64,000 nucleotides of DNA from Staphylococcus condimenti (GTDB taxonomy: Bacteria > Bacillota > Bacilli > Staphylococcales > Staphylococcaceae). Location of the stretch: positions 930,001-994,000 of the forward strand of contig NZ_CP015114.1 in the NCBI RefSeq assembly GCF_001618885.1. The letters run 5' to 3'. The notes under the pieces were generated by a model. The model saw nothing but the letters and a program-made list of their open reading frames with translations. It had not been told where the DNA came from and did no database searches. Shown here piece after piece: positions 35,696 to 48,389 of this stretch. The position numbers and the translations under genes are program-made. Within the stretch, counting starts at the first letter, position 1; the number at the start of each line of letters is the position of its first letter.

Positions 35696-36412
35696 TTAAA
35701 TTTCTTCAGTGTCAGTAAAGAAACGACGAACTTGAGCTGTAACATTATGGCTCATAATGATTTTAGCGTAATCATTCAAGTACACTTCTGATCTGTCGCT
35801 TGGTTGTGTAAATTCAAGTAATTGACTATAGAAGTCGTTAATTACTTCTTCACCTACATTATCATCAAAGTGAATAGCATAGTAGTATTCATTATTCAGC
35901 ATATATAATAAATCTTCAAAGTCGTCAGTAGGTTGGTTGCTGTGATGAGCATAATCAATTACTGATTCTAAATCTTCAAATTTTACAATTACTAAACGTC
36001 CATTTGTATGACGTGCACGTTTAGAATGATCAGAAGTATGTGATTTTCTTTGTTGTTGATTTGCTTGTGCGCTTTCTTCATTATCATCTTCAAATGATTG
36101 CTCTAGTAATTCATTTAATTGTCGATCGAATTCATTATTCATATTGTCATCAGCCATATTCATCATTTCTTCATTTTTTGATTTAGAAATGACAACTTCC
36201 ACGCCTTTTTCAAAAGCATGAACTTGAATCCATAATGGCCCTTCAACTACAAAGTCTTCTTCTTCATTGATTTCTTCCATCATTGACCAGAAGAATTCTT
36301 CTCCACGTTGACGGTTTGTCCATAAATCTTCTCTTTTGAAGCCTCTTGATTCAATATCACCATACGTTATGAAAAGTTTAACTGTTGTGTCATCTACGCG
36401 CTCTATTCTCAT
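35696..36412 (-). CDS. mecA: Adapter protein MecA
   Basis: A 238-aa ClpC adaptor that delivers substrates such as ComK for proteolysis. It is unrelated to the methicillin-resistance mecA. The N-terminal domain begins MRIERVDDTTVKLFITYGDIESRGFKREDLW. A low-complexity acidic linker (about 95-135, with QANQQQRKSHTSDHSKR) leads to the C-terminal ClpC-binding domain (FEDLESVIDYAHH ... YLNDYAKIIMSHN). AAGGAGTGAGAT precedes the ATG. The leader, from a promoter at 36518-36546, can form a hairpin. Confidence 0.93.
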   Translation of the reverse strand: MRIERVDDTTVKLFITYGDIESRGFKREDLWTNRQRGEEFFWSMMEEINEEEDFVVEGPLWIQVHAFEKGVEVVISKSKNEEMMNMADDNMNNEFDRQLNELLEQSFEDDNEESAQANQQQRKSHTSDHSKRARHTNGRLVIVKFEDLESVIDYAHHSNQPTDDFEDLLYMLNNEYYYAIHFDDNVGEEVINDFYSQLLEFTQPSDRSEVYLNDYAKIIMSHNVTAQVRRFFTDTEEI

Positions 36413-36517
36413 ATCATCTCACTCCTTACAGTCGATGAATAGCAAAACTAGACTTTAGAGAAACTTCCTAGAGTCTAGGTATGGTCTACTTTTTCGACAA
36501 CCTAGAATAGTACCCAT

Positions 36518-36546
36518 ATTGTATTAAAACGGTATGCAAATTACAA
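36518..36546 (-). promoter_or_regulatory. SigA-type promoter of mecA
   Basis: Minus-strand -35 TTGTAA (36546-36541), a 17-base spacer and -10 TACAAT (36523-36518). Confidence 0.6.
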
Positions 36547-36652
36547 TTTATTTGTTTATAAGTTATCTAATGAAGAGTGACGTACCGTTGACTTATTATA
36601 CTAACATATTACCCTGTAATACTCTATGAAAACGGTTTGCATTTTAAAATCA

Positions 36653-36683
36653 TAAAAAGCCACAGCACAACTGTACTGCAGCT
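36653..36683 (-). terminator. Terminator after spx
   Basis: On the minus strand AGCTGCAGTAC pairs with GTGCTGTGGCT (several G-U pairs), followed by TTTTT. Confidence 0.7.
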
Positions 36684-36715
36684 CCTTACATGGTAATTTA
36701 GTTAGAACTTGCTTC

Positions 36716-37114
36716 TTATAAGTCCACCATTCGTTGTGCTTCTTGTAATTGGAACGTACGCACTTTTCTTGGTAAGAAACGACGAATTTCGTCTTCGTTA
36801 TAACCAACTTGCAAACGTTTTTCATCTAAGATAATTGGACGACGTAATAATCCTGGATTATCTTGAATGATTGTGTATAATTCTTGCAATGGTAAAGAGT
36901 CGATATCGACGTTTAATTTTTGATATGTTTTAGAACGAGTTGAGATAATCTCATCTGTTCCGTCTTCTGTCATTTTTAAAATTTGTTTAATTTCATCAAT
37001 TGTTAAATGTTCTGAAAAAATGTTACGCTCCGTATACGGAATGTCATGTTCTTGTAACCATGCTTTCGCTTTACGGCAAGATGTGCAGCTTGGTGATGTG
37101 AATAGTGTTACCAT
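36716..37114 (-). CDS. spx: Global redox regulator Spx
   Basis: A 132-aa ArsC-like regulator that binds the RNA polymerase alpha C-terminal domain and switches on thiol-stress genes. The redox switch is Cys10-x-x-Cys13 in [19 protein letters not shown] and the C-terminal tail [15 protein letters not shown] are typical. ATG 37114 gives the standard N-terminus; the in-frame ATG at 37150 would add an unsupported 12 residues. Its proteolytic adaptor gene yjbH is in this window. It is divergent from trpS across a 396-base spacer. Confidence 0.96.
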   Translation of the reverse strand: MVTLFTSPSCTSCRKAKAWLQEHDIPYTERNIFSEHLTIDEIKQILKMTEDGTDEIISTRSKTYQKLNVDIDSLPLQELYTIIQDNPGLLRRPIILDEKRLQVGYNEDEIRRFLPRKVRTFQLQEAQRMVDL

Positions 37115-38506
<1,392 letters not shown>

Positions 38507-38520
38507 CATACTAAACACTG

Positions 38521-38553
38521 AAATGCATCCTGAATTTTTAGGGTGCATTTTTT
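38521..38553 (+). terminator. Terminator after trpS
   Basis: Stem AAATGCATCCT / AGGGTGCATTT followed by TTTTAAT. Confidence 0.88.
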
Positions 38554-38650
38554 AATCTTACAATTATTTTTAAATTACACAATTTTATATTTATGCAGTA
38601 ATGAAAACGTTGTATAATAAAATTACAACATAGAATCGGAGTGAGACATC

Positions 38651-38952
38651 TTGAAATTACATCCTTTTAGAATTCTTTTATACATCGCGCTAATCTTATA
38701 TTTACTTTTTAACTTATTCGTAGCTTATCACGCTATCGTAAACTACACTTTGTTTTATCATTTGTAATATTTGCGGGTATTTTAATTAAAAATCTATATC
38801 ATGGCGGTCATTTTCACTTCAGTAATAAAAAAACAACTGAAAAATCCGCTTCTCAAACACTAAGATCTATCCAAAACTCAGATGCTTTTTGGATTATCAC
38901 GAGCCTGATATTATATGTTGAAACAATGCTGCTCGCAGTAATTCATCATTAA
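38651..38952 (+). pseudogene. Small membrane protein, frame broken
   Basis: A TTG at 38651, 6 nt behind GGAGTGA (38638-38644), opens a frame MKLHPFRILLYIALILYLLFNLF that stops at 38764-38766. A second frame, one base back, continues from about 38722 (RYRKLHFVLSFVIFAGILIKNL) through NSDAFWIITSLILYVETMLLAVIHH to TAA 38950-38952. Joined, they give a protein of about 100 aa with three hydrophobic segments, a reasonable single gene. The deletion lies somewhere in 38713-38735. I do not recognise the family. It could also be two unrelated short frames, but the shared ribosome site and hydrophobicity argue against that. Confidence 0.5.
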
Positions 38953-38973
38953 CAACTGCAAATTAAATAATAG

Positions 38974-39022
38974 AGTCCTCTATTAAGCAATCGCTGAAAA
39001 TGCGGAATGTTAATAGAGGACT
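38974..39022. terminator. Bidirectional terminator between 38.9 kb gene and thiC
   Basis: Perfect 12-bp arms AGTCCTCTATTA and TAATAGAGGACT, followed by TTTTATTTTT on the plus strand and serving thiC on the minus strand. Confidence 0.82.
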
Positions 39023-39029
39023 TTTATTT

Positions 39030-40913
<1,884 letters not shown>

Positions 40914-40969
40914 CTAGCCTAATACAGACTATACATATTTTCGAATTCAAATTTCTCTTATCATGTTTA

Positions 40970-41052
40970 CACGCTTCCCTACGCTAGTGCTAACTAGATC
41001 AGGTTCAAAGGGTTGATAATATATCTTTCAGCCTATACGGCACCCCTAGCAA
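40970..41052 (-). ncRNA. TPP riboswitch (THI element)
   Basis: The minus strand contains the conserved TPP aptamer parts: TAGGGGTGCC, GGCTGAAA, CCCTTTGAACCTGATCTAGT and TAGCGTAGGGAAG in order. It precedes thiC by about 195 bases. Motifs are essentially consensus, so the call is firm. Confidence 0.96.
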
Positions 41053-41162
41053 TGAATATTTAATTTACAAATTTATATTAACATTCATTATTTTAATGTT
41101 CAAGTCAAAATCTAAAATGAAATACAATTAATATCATTCGATTTTTTTAGTAGTTGCAATTT

Positions 41163-42155
41163 TTATTTTGAATTCACTGGTGCCAATTCTCTGACTGTAT
41201 TCATTCTTAATTTATGGCTTTGAACAGGCATGTGCAGCATCCATTCATCAATTAAACCGCTTCTGTTAATCTCATTCAATGTATTTATTACTTCTTCTTT
41301 GCTACCACTGATAATTTTCATTTTTTTCTCAACTACTTCAAAACTTTTTTCTGACTCACTACGATATTCATCCACTTGTTGTTTCGTATTTAATACAATT
41401 CTGCTGCCGTCTTCAAATGTTAATTCATAATGTCTTTGTGAAAATCTGAAAGGTAGCTTTTGATTTCCATCTGCTGTAACCACAGCAGGTATCGATACGA
41501 TGAATCGCCCTTTTGGATAACGTGATTTATATGCTTTTAACGCTTTTTCCAACTCTGACAAATCAGAGTTGATGAAATATGCATAGACAATACCTGTTTG
41601 TGCTTCTGCTGCTTGAATTGCGGAATGTTCACTTGTTCCTAACAAGTATACTGGCACAGGTCCGTCTGTTTCATCACGATGTGCAGTACGAATTCCTTCA
41701 TATTCACTATGACCAGTATATGTTTGAGTGTTCAACTGGTTTAAAAGTGAGAACTTTTCATCAAAATGCTTTAATGGTTTTTGTAGTTCCTCTTGTAATA
41801 AATCAACAACTTTTGGGTATCCGCCGGGTGCTTTACCTACTGCTAAATCCACACGTTGATCTGATAGTTTATCCATTAAATGAAATTGTTCAATTACTTT
41901 TAAAGGATGATAGTGCTGCAACATAACGCCTCCAGAACCAATCCTCATTTGTTTTGTATGATCAAGCAAATACATAATCAATATTTCTGGAGAAGTTCCT
42001 ACCACATCTTTAAGATTATGATGTTCAGATAGAAAATAACGTGTATAACCTGACTGATCTGCAAGTTGTGCTAATTCTAACGTATGATTCAAAGCTTCTG
42101 TAACAGTTTGTCCTTTATTAATTGGTGTTTGATCTAAAATACTTATCGGCAACAT
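41163..42155 (-). CDS. Luciferase-like flavin monooxygenase (LLM family)
   Basis: A 330-aa TIM-barrel enzyme of the bacterial luciferase-like group that uses reduced FMN. It starts MLPISILDQTPI and shows the subgroup patterns YFLSEHHN, RIGSGGVMLQHYHPLKVIEQF, VDLAVGKAPGG and PVYLLGTSEHSA. Substrate unknown; many relatives are annotated as alkanal monooxygenase-like without evidence. ATG 42155 is 6 nt behind GGGGTG; GTG 42164 lies inside that site. It is transcribed toward thiC, but the thiC riboswitch lies between, so they are separate units. Confidence 0.85.
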   Translation of the reverse strand: MLPISILDQTPINKGQTVTEALNHTLELAQLADQSGYTRYFLSEHHNLKDVVGTSPEILIMYLLDHTKQMRIGSGGVMLQHYHPLKVIEQFHLMDKLSDQRVDLAVGKAPGGYPKVVDLLQEELQKPLKHFDEKFSLLNQLNTQTYTGHSEYEGIRTAHRDETDGPVPVYLLGTSEHSAIQAAEAQTGIVYAYFINSDLSELEKALKAYKSRYPKGRFIVSIPAVVTADGNQKLPFRFSQRHYELTFEDGSRIVLNTKQQVDEYRSESEKSFEVVEKKMKIISGSKEEVINTLNEINRSGLIDEWMLHMPVQSHKLRMNTVRELAPVNSK

Positions 42156-42233
42156 TATATCCACCCCAATCTATTTCTTTTCTTAAATGCTAGATTTATT
42201 TGTTTTTAAAGTCAATTTAATAGTTTTCTCTCT

Positions 42234-42263
42234 AAAAAAACACACAGCCGTATAGACTGTGTG
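42234..42263 (-). terminator. Terminator after oppA
   Basis: On the minus strand CACACAG pairs with CTGTGTG, followed by seven T. Confidence 0.75.
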
Positions 42264-42315
42264 CATTATTATATAAATTTCTTTTTGAAGTGAATTTCTC
42301 CCATTAAATCTCACT

Positions 42316-43980
42316 TTATTGATCTTTCTTTTTCTTTCCTGTTTCTCTATCGATGCTCTTATCGATATAAGCATGTTTAAGTGTAGTTTCTCCGCCAATT
42401 TCATGATATACAATACCTTTCAATTGAGGGTTACGAAGACTTGCTGCACCTTGTTGATAAATTGGTGCTACTGGCGCCTCACTTAACATAAACTCTTCAG
42501 CATCTTTTAGTTTATTGATACGTTCATCAGGCTTTTTCAATAATGATCCGTTTGCTTCTTTCAACATATTATCATATTTTTTACTGCCCCAGCCTGTGTT
42601 ATTTTGGGCATTGCCTGTTGTCATAGTATCTAAATAAGTCATCGGGTCCGGATAGTCTGGTCCCCAACCTGATAGAGACATTGAATAATTCATTGTTAAT
42701 TCTGCAGTTACACGTTGTTTAAACGGTAATTGTTTGATATTTACAGTTACTCCTGGCAGATTTTTCTCAATTTGTGATTTGATAAATTGTGCTGAAATTT
42801 TAGAACTTGGAGTATCTTCAGTGTTCAGTGTAAATGTAAACTGATCTTTGCCTAAAGCTTTTTTCGCTTTATCAAGATGTGCTTTTGCCTCTGATTTATT
42901 AAATTTCAATGGAGATTTTACTAAATCAGCATAATCTTTACCATCTGGAAGGATATCTGTCTTTTTAGAAGTAAAACCATCAAATGGTTTCGAGCCATCT
43001 CCTAATACATTATCAACATATGCTTTTTTATCAATTGATTGTGCAATTGCATAGCGCATATCTTTATTTTTGAATTCAGGTTGTTCTTTTTCGTTCATCT
43101 TTAAGAAGAATGTAGAAGCTTTTAAGCGTTTAAATAGTGCTGGACTATCTTTATATTTATCAACTTGTTCAGATGTAATACCAGCATTATCTACTGAACC
43201 TGTATCATATAAAGATGCACCTGCTTGTTGGTCTTTCAAAATTTTGAAATTGATTTTATCTAACTTAACAGCTTTTTTATCCCAATACTTCGGATTCTTT
43301 TTCATCAAAATTTTGTCTTCAACTTTCCAATCTGTCAGTTCAAATGGACCATTGTATACTGCTTTATCAGCTGTCGTTCCATATTGTTTGCCGTATTTTT
43401 TCGCAACTTTTTCATTTTGCGGCATATATGTACCGAATGCTAACATTTGGTTGAAGTATGGTAACGGCTTGTTCAGTTTAATCTGTACTGTATATTTGTC
43501 TAACGCTTTTGCACCCAATTTATTAACAGGCATTTTACCTTCATTAATTTTTTGTGCATTTTTAATATCATACATGATATATGCATATTCAGAAGCTGTT
43601 TTAGGATCTAATGCCTTACGCCAAGCATACACGAAATCGTTGGCAGTAACTGGATCACCGTTTGACCATTTTGCATTTTTACGCATTTTGATTGTTAATG
43701 TTTTACCGCCATCACTTTTCTTAGGCATTCCTTTAGCAATTGCTGGAACAGCTTGGTCTTTTTTGTCTAAAGAATATAGACCTTCGTAAACTTGATTATA
43801 AACATTGAACGAAACTGTATCTGTTGCAAGAACAGTGTCTAATGTACTCATATCTTGTGATAATACTGAACGATACACTTGTCCTTTCCCATCATAAATA
43901 CCGCCGCCTTGGCTGCACCCGCTTAAAACTAACGCTGCAATTCCAAGCATTAAGGCGAATGAAATTAATTTTTTCTTCAT
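42316..43980 (-). CDS. oppA: Oligopeptide ABC transporter, lipoprotein binding subunit OppA
   Basis: A 554-aa SBP_bac_5 family solute-binding lipoprotein. The signal sequence ends in the lipobox LSGC with lipidated Cys22. The mature part shows YEGLYSLDKK, VTANDFVYAWRKALDP, YNGPFELTDWKVEDKI and DYPDPMTYLDTM, typical of peptide binders. It captures extracellular peptides for the OppBC channel. It is the last gene of the operon in the order B-C-D-F-A, as in the staphylococcal Opp3 system, 15 bases after oppF. Confidence 0.93.
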   Translation of the reverse strand: MKKKLISFALMLGIAALVLSGCSQGGGIYDGKGQVYRSVLSQDMSTLDTVLATDTVSFNVYNQVYEGLYSLDKKDQAVPAIAKGMPKKSDGGKTLTIKMRKNAKWSNGDPVTANDFVYAWRKALDPKTASEYAYIMYDIKNAQKINEGKMPVNKLGAKALDKYTVQIKLNKPLPYFNQMLAFGTYMPQNEKVAKKYGKQYGTTADKAVYNGPFELTDWKVEDKILMKKNPKYWDKKAVKLDKINFKILKDQQAGASLYDTGSVDNAGITSEQVDKYKDSPALFKRLKASTFFLKMNEKEQPEFKNKDMRYAIAQSIDKKAYVDNVLGDGSKPFDGFTSKKTDILPDGKDYADLVKSPLKFNKSEAKAHLDKAKKALGKDQFTFTLNTEDTPSSKISAQFIKSQIEKNLPGVTVNIKQLPFKQRVTAELTMNYSMSLSGWGPDYPDPMTYLDTMTTGNAQNNTGWGSKKYDNMLKEANGSLLKKPDERINKLKDAEEFMLSEAPVAPIYQQGAASLRNPQLKGIVYHEIGGETTLKHAYIDKSIDRETGKKKKDQ

Positions 43981-43995
43981 AATGCTTCTCCCCCT

Positions 43996-45042
43996 TTACA
44001 CCGTTTGTTTTAATCTTTGTTTCAATTCTTCCGCTTCTTTATCTGTCACAAATACATAATGATCTGGTTTGATCTCTTGTAAAGAACGGTTTGGATTTTC
44101 TTCAGCATTTTCTTTATAAGTAATACGTGTTCTTGTACGTTCACTTTCCGGATCAGGTTGTGGCACTGCTGACAACAAAGATTGTGTATAAGGATGTAAA
44201 GGATGGTTATAAATTTCATCCGCTGAACCGATTTCTACAATTTTTCCAAAGTGCATCACAGCAATACGGTCTGAAATATATTTAACCATAGATAAGTCAT
44301 GCGCAATGAATAAGAATGTAATATTCTTTTCGCGTTGCAATTTCAACAGTAAATTAACAACTTGTGCTTGAATCGAAACGTCTAATGCTGAAATCGGTTC
44401 GTCTGCAATAATAAATTCTGGTTCAACTGCTAATGCACGTGCGATACCGATACGTTGTCTTTGTCCTCCTGAGAACTCATGCGGATATCGGTTGGCATGT
44501 TCTTTTTTTAATCCTACTGTTTCTAACAAGTCATACACTCGTTTTTTACGTTCTTTTGTACTTTTTGCTAATTTATGAATATCAATACCTTCCGCAATAA
44601 TATCCATTACTTTTAATCTTGGATTAAGTGAAGCATATGGATCTTGGAAAATCATTTGAATTTTCTTATTAAACTTCAACATATCTTTGCGGTTTTTAAT
44701 ATCCTGAATATTAACCCCTTCGTAATACACTTCTCCGCTTGTTGCATCATTTAGTTTAATTAATGCTTTTCCTGTTGTAGACTTGCCACAACCAGATTCT
44801 CCAACTAAGCCAAATGTTTCCCCTTTGAGAATATCGAAAGAAATATCTTCTATTGCACGAACTTCATTACGCTTTCCGACATTAAAGTATTGTTTTAAAT
44901 TTTTAACACTTACTAATACTTCTTTATCTCCAGCAGGTTGTTGACGTTGTGCGTTTAATTCTGATTGTTCTTTTTCAATCTCATTTTGCTTTTCTAATGC
45001 ACCGCTTGTTTCTTCAAAATCTTTATTTTGGTTATCCTTCAT
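43996..45042 (-). CDS. oppF: Oligopeptide ABC transporter ATPase OppF
   Basis: A 348-aa ABC ATPase. Walker [13 protein letters not shown], signature [14 protein letters not shown], Walker [13 protein letters not shown] and the C-terminal oligopeptide-transporter extension [19 protein letters not shown] are present. The unusually charged N-terminal 45 residues ([18 protein letters not shown]) precede the nucleotide domain. It pairs with OppD to energise the channel. The start overlaps the oppD stop by 11 bases. Confidence 0.94.
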   Translation of the reverse strand: MKDNQNKDFEETSGALEKQNEIEKEQSELNAQRQQPAGDKEVLVSVKNLKQYFNVGKRNEVRAIEDISFDILKGETFGLVGESGCGKSTTGKALIKLNDATSGEVYYEGVNIQDIKNRKDMLKFNKKIQMIFQDPYASLNPRLKVMDIIAEGIDIHKLAKSTKERKKRVYDLLETVGLKKEHANRYPHEFSGGQRQRIGIARALAVEPEFIIADEPISALDVSIQAQVVNLLLKLQREKNITFLFIAHDLSMVKYISDRIAVMHFGKIVEIGSADEIYNHPLHPYTQSLLSAVPQPDPESERTRTRITYKENAEENPNRSLQEIKPDHYVFVTDKEAEELKQRLKQTV

Positions 45043-46114
45043 TGAACGCCACCCTTTCTACACGTTCAGCGTGCTCAAATTTATTCGGCATTTCTCTTTG
45101 ACGTCTCACAACCAATTCAGGCGGCTGTACTTTAGGAGAACGTTCATCTAACAACCACGATTTTACAAAATGTGTCGGTGAAACTTGGAACCATGGAGGT
45201 GCTTCTTTAAAATCAATACCTAAAGCATATTGACTTCTAGCTGCGAATGCATCACCTTTTGGCGGATGCAATAAATCAGGTGGTGTACCTGGTATAGCTA
45301 CAAGTTCTGTTTCAGTACCAGTTTCTAAATCAGGCATTGACGATAATAGTCCCCATGTATAAGGATGTTGCGGATCATAGAAGATTTCATCAACATCGCC
45401 TGTTTCTACCATTTGACCTCCATACATTACAGCAACTCTATCCGCAATATTTGCAACGACACCTAAGTCATGTGTGATAAAGATAATAGCCGTATCGATT
45501 TTCTTTTGCAGCTCTTTCATTAAATCTAAAATTTGAGCTTGCATTGTAACATCTAAAGCTGTTGTTGGTTCATCTGCGATTAATACTTTCGGCTCACAAG
45601 CAAGGGCTGTAGCAATAACGATACGCTGTCTTTGTCCTCCAGAGAATTGGTGAGGATATGCTTTAAAACGCTCTTTAGCATTCGGCAATCCAACCATATC
45701 CAAAATTTCTAACGCTCTTTTTTTAGCTTGCGATTTACTATATCCACGATGCTTCATAAGCGGTTCCATGACTTGTTTTCCAATTTGCATCGTAGGATTC
45801 AAAGAAGTCATTGGATCTTGGAAAATCATTGAAATATCTTTTCCTCTTAATTTAATTAATTCTTTTTCTGGTTTTTCAACTAAGTCTTCTCCTAAAAAGT
45901 TGATTTTGCCTTTCTTGATGCGACCAACATCACCTTGGAATAATTTTGTCAAAGCTTTTGTAGTCACAGACTTACCAGAGCCAGATTCACCTACAATTGC
46001 AAGTGTCTCCCCTTTGTCTAAATAAAAATCTACTCCTCGAACTGCTTGCACTTCTCCTGCGTCAATATCAAAGGAGACATGCAAGTCGTTTACTTCTAAT
46101 ATTCTTTCTGCCAT
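45032..46114 (-). CDS. oppD: Oligopeptide ABC transporter ATPase OppD
   Basis: A 360-aa ABC ATPase with Walker [13 protein letters not shown], signature [14 protein letters not shown], Walker [13 protein letters not shown] and the C-terminal region [17 protein letters not shown]. The usual cysteine-rich C-terminal Fe-S motif of some OppD proteins is not obvious here. It lies 14 bases after oppC and overlaps oppF. Confidence 0.94.
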   Translation of the reverse strand: MAERILEVNDLHVSFDIDAGEVQAVRGVDFYLDKGETLAIVGESGSGKSVTTKALTKLFQGDVGRIKKGKINFLGEDLVEKPEKELIKLRGKDISMIFQDPMTSLNPTMQIGKQVMEPLMKHRGYSKSQAKKRALEILDMVGLPNAKERFKAYPHQFSGGQRQRIVIATALACEPKVLIADEPTTALDVTMQAQILDLMKELQKKIDTAIIFITHDLGVVANIADRVAVMYGGQMVETGDVDEIFYDPQHPYTWGLLSSMPDLETGTETELVAIPGTPPDLLHPPKGDAFAARSQYALGIDFKEAPPWFQVSPTHFVKSWLLDERSPKVQPPELVVRRQREMPNKFEHAERVERVAFNEG

Positions 46115-46128
46115 ACGAACTGCCTCCC

Positions 46129-47193
46129 TTATTTACGCATTTTCGGATCGAATGCATCACGCAATCCATCACTGAACAAGTAGAAGAATAAGATTAATAA
46201 GCTTAAAATTAATGCCGGAATAAATAATTCATGTGGATGAATCAATAACATGGCACGCCCATCATTTACTAATGAACCGAGCGATGTTTTCGGTGCTGGT
46301 ACCCCGATTCCGATGAAACTTAAGAAAGCCTCGAAGAAAATCGCACTTGGTACAGTAAACATTGAAGTTACAACAATTGCACCTAATGTATTCGGCAAAA
46401 TATGTCTAAAAATCAATTTAGTTTTTGAAGCACCTAATGTACGAGATGCTAAAACAAATTCTTGTCCTTTTAATTTTAAAAATTCACCACGTACCACACG
46501 ACTCATTCCTATCCAACCTGTAATTGCCATCGCAATAATAATTGTCCAAATAGATGGTTCAAAAATTAATACGAATAAAATTACGACAATCAAGTTTGGT
46601 ATAGAAGCGATGATTTCAATAATCCTTTGCATTATGTCATCAACCCTGCCGCCAAAGAAGCCGGATATTGCGCCATAAACCACTCCTATGAAAATATCTA
46701 GTGCTGCAGCTACTACACCGATAAATAGTGAAACTTGCGCACCTTGCCATGTACGTGACCATAAATCACGACCTAATTGGTCTGTACCGAACCAGAAGTT
46801 TTCTTTTACTCCTGCATCTTTATAAGCATTTGTTCCATCTGCACCTTGTCCATCAAATGGTAAAAATGGAATCTTATCAAGTACTGGAATTTTAGCTGGA
46901 AGGTTACGTCGGTCTACATCTTGTTCTGCATAATCATGACCGCTCATCAATGGTCCAACTAGAGCCATAATAATAATGAGTATTAAGCCGATCATACCGA
47001 TAACTGCTAATTTATTACGTCTTAACTGACTCCAAGCATCTTGCCAGAAGTTTTTGCTTTCACGTTGAATTTCTGGTTCTCTTTCAATATCTTGTTCAAC
47101 AAGTAAAAAATCCGGTGCATTTTCCCCATCAGTTGTATGTGTGAGTGCTGCATTGGAATAGTCTCCATGCAAATGATCTTTATTTTCTGCCAT
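46129..47193 (-). CDS. oppC: Oligopeptide ABC transporter permease OppC
   Basis: A 354-aa permease with an N-terminal cytosolic stretch of about 55 residues, then about six membrane segments. The ATPase-contact EAA loop reads EFVLASRTLGASKTKLIFRHILPN. A large extracellular loop lies between segments 1 and 2. It heterodimerises with OppB. Its ATG overlaps the oppB stop by one base (TAATG). Confidence 0.94.
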   Translation of the reverse strand: MAENKDHLHGDYSNAALTHTTDGENAPDFLLVEQDIEREPEIQRESKNFWQDAWSQLRRNKLAVIGMIGLILIIIMALVGPLMSGHDYAEQDVDRRNLPAKIPVLDKIPFLPFDGQGADGTNAYKDAGVKENFWFGTDQLGRDLWSRTWQGAQVSLFIGVVAAALDIFIGVVYGAISGFFGGRVDDIMQRIIEIIASIPNLIVVILFVLIFEPSIWTIIIAMAITGWIGMSRVVRGEFLKLKGQEFVLASRTLGASKTKLIFRHILPNTLGAIVVTSMFTVPSAIFFEAFLSFIGIGVPAPKTSLGSLVNDGRAMLLIHPHELFIPALILSLLILFFYLFSDGLRDAFDPKMRK

Positions 47194-48119
47194 TATTTTT
47201 TACCTCCTTGCACCCTAATACGCGGATCGATAATTCCATATAAAATATCTACAATGAAAATCGATACAATGAATAACGTACTGAATAACAGTGTAGTGGC
47301 CATAATGACAGAGAAATCGTTCGTTTGAATCGATCTGACGAATTGATCCCCTAGTCCTGGAACCCCGAAGATATTCTCGATTGTTAGTGTCCCTGTTAAA
47401 ATACCTGCTAACATCGGAACGATAATTGTAATAACTGGAATAAGCGCATTTCTAAGTGCATGACCGAAAAGTACACGCATCATAGAGTTACCTTTAGCTC
47501 TTGCCAATAAAATATAATCTGAACTCAACACTTCAATCATTTCCGCCCGTATGTATCGTGCGACTGTCGCAAGTACGCTCGCTGAAAGTGCAAGTGATGG
47601 CAAGATGGCTGTTGAAATACCTTCCCAATCTGCTACTGGGAACCATCTCAATCTTACTGAGAAAACATATTGTAATAATACTGCTAAAACGAATGATGGA
47701 ACTGATACAGCAATAACTGAAATAACTGTAGAAGAGTAGTCCACCCAAGTATTTTGTTTCGTTGCAGCAGCAACCCCTAAAATTAATCCTAAAATAACTC
47801 CAATAACCATTGCCGTTAATCCCATTTCCATCGATGGTATTAGACGAGGTTGGATTAAATCCCAAACCGGTTGGTTATGATATTGGAATGACACCCCAAA
47901 ATCTCCTGTCACAACATTTTTAAGATAATGCAGATACTGAACAATAACTGGATCATTTAAACCATATGTCTCGTTTAAAATTTCCTTTTGGTCTGCACTT
48001 AACTTTGCATCATTAAATGGTGAACCTGGCATCAGTTTCATTAAGAAGAAAGTGATAGTCATAATGATGAACAAAGAGATCAGCATATATCCAAAACGTT
48101 TGAGTATATATCTAAACAT
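47193..48119 (-). CDS. oppB: Oligopeptide ABC transporter permease OppB
   Basis: A 308-aa permease with six membrane segments and the EAA loop YILLARAKGNSMMRVLFGHALRNALIP. It is the first gene of the opp operon. ATG 48119 lies 7 nt behind AAGGGGG and gives MFRYILKRFGYM; a TTG two codons earlier lies closer to that site. A promoter and a candidate CodY site lie just upstream. Confidence 0.94.
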   Translation of the reverse strand: MFRYILKRFGYMLISLFIIMTITFFLMKLMPGSPFNDAKLSADQKEILNETYGLNDPVIVQYLHYLKNVVTGDFGVSFQYHNQPVWDLIQPRLIPSMEMGLTAMVIGVILGLILGVAAATKQNTWVDYSSTVISVIAVSVPSFVLAVLLQYVFSVRLRWFPVADWEGISTAILPSLALSASVLATVARYIRAEMIEVLSSDYILLARAKGNSMMRVLFGHALRNALIPVITIIVPMLAGILTGTLTIENIFGVPGLGDQFVRSIQTNDFSVIMATTLLFSTLFIVSIFIVDILYGIIDPRIRVQGGKK

Positions 48120-48160
48120 AGACAATCCCCCTTATGAATTCAAAATAAACATTCCTTCAA

Positions 48161-48175
48161 AATTTTCAGAAATAT
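48161..48175. promoter_or_regulatory. Candidate CodY box upstream of oppB
   Basis: AATTTTCAGAAATAT matches 13 of 15 positions of the CodY consensus AATTTTCWGAAAATT. It lies about 42 bases upstream of the oppB ATG and just downstream of the predicted transcription start, where CodY could act as a roadblock. Peptide transport genes are classic CodY targets; binding itself is inference. Confidence 0.6.
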
Positions 48176-48184
48176 TTTAATATT

Positions 48185-48214
48185 ATTATAGCTATAATTT
48201 GCATTCTAAATCAA
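48185..48214 (-). promoter_or_regulatory. SigA-type promoter of the opp operon
   Basis: Minus-strand -35 TTGATT (48214-48209), an 18-base spacer and perfect -10 TATAAT (48190-48185), the latter inside the palindrome ATTATAGCTATAAT. Confidence 0.7.
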
Positions 48215-48389
48215 CACAATTTTTAGAATATTTTAATTGTTGCAACAAAATGTTCCGTAAAACATGTATAATAAACTTAGTATTAACAAGGTATTTTCTA
48301 CTTTCTAACGTCAGTTTTTTATTAAAAAAATATTTATAGATATGGTTAATAGTTGGAAAAGTATATAATTTTTAATTTAGGAGAAAAAT

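Larger units (their letters stand above)
36413..36715. other. mecA leader and spx 3' region
   Basis: Three hundred bases without a supported gene. The mecA leader (minus strand, about 99 nt) holds four CTAG tetranucleotides within 70 bases, in a potential hairpin CTAGACT / AGTCTAG (36450-36480 area). The rest holds the spx terminator. A short minus-strand frame over 36601-36825 is judged spurious. Confidence 0.5.

Noticed and set aside
35696-36412. mecA as methicillin resistance (PBP2a) gene
   Set aside because: The 238-aa product is the ClpC adaptor MecA and shares only the name; no penicillin-binding domain exists.
36601-36825. Minus-strand 74-codon frame overlapping the spx 3' end
   Set aside because: It overlaps Spx in another frame and spans the spx terminator; no start signal.
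43070-43789. Long (239-codon) plus-strand frame inside oppA
   Set aside because: Antisense shadow of a well-supported OppA; no ribosome site, hydrophobicity follows from the reverse of a lysine-rich lipoprotein.
48184-48198. PerR/Fur-type box (ATTATAGCTATAAT) before opp
   Set aside because: The palindrome lacks the 7-1-7 geometry of PerR/Fur sites and is explained by the promoter -10 element.
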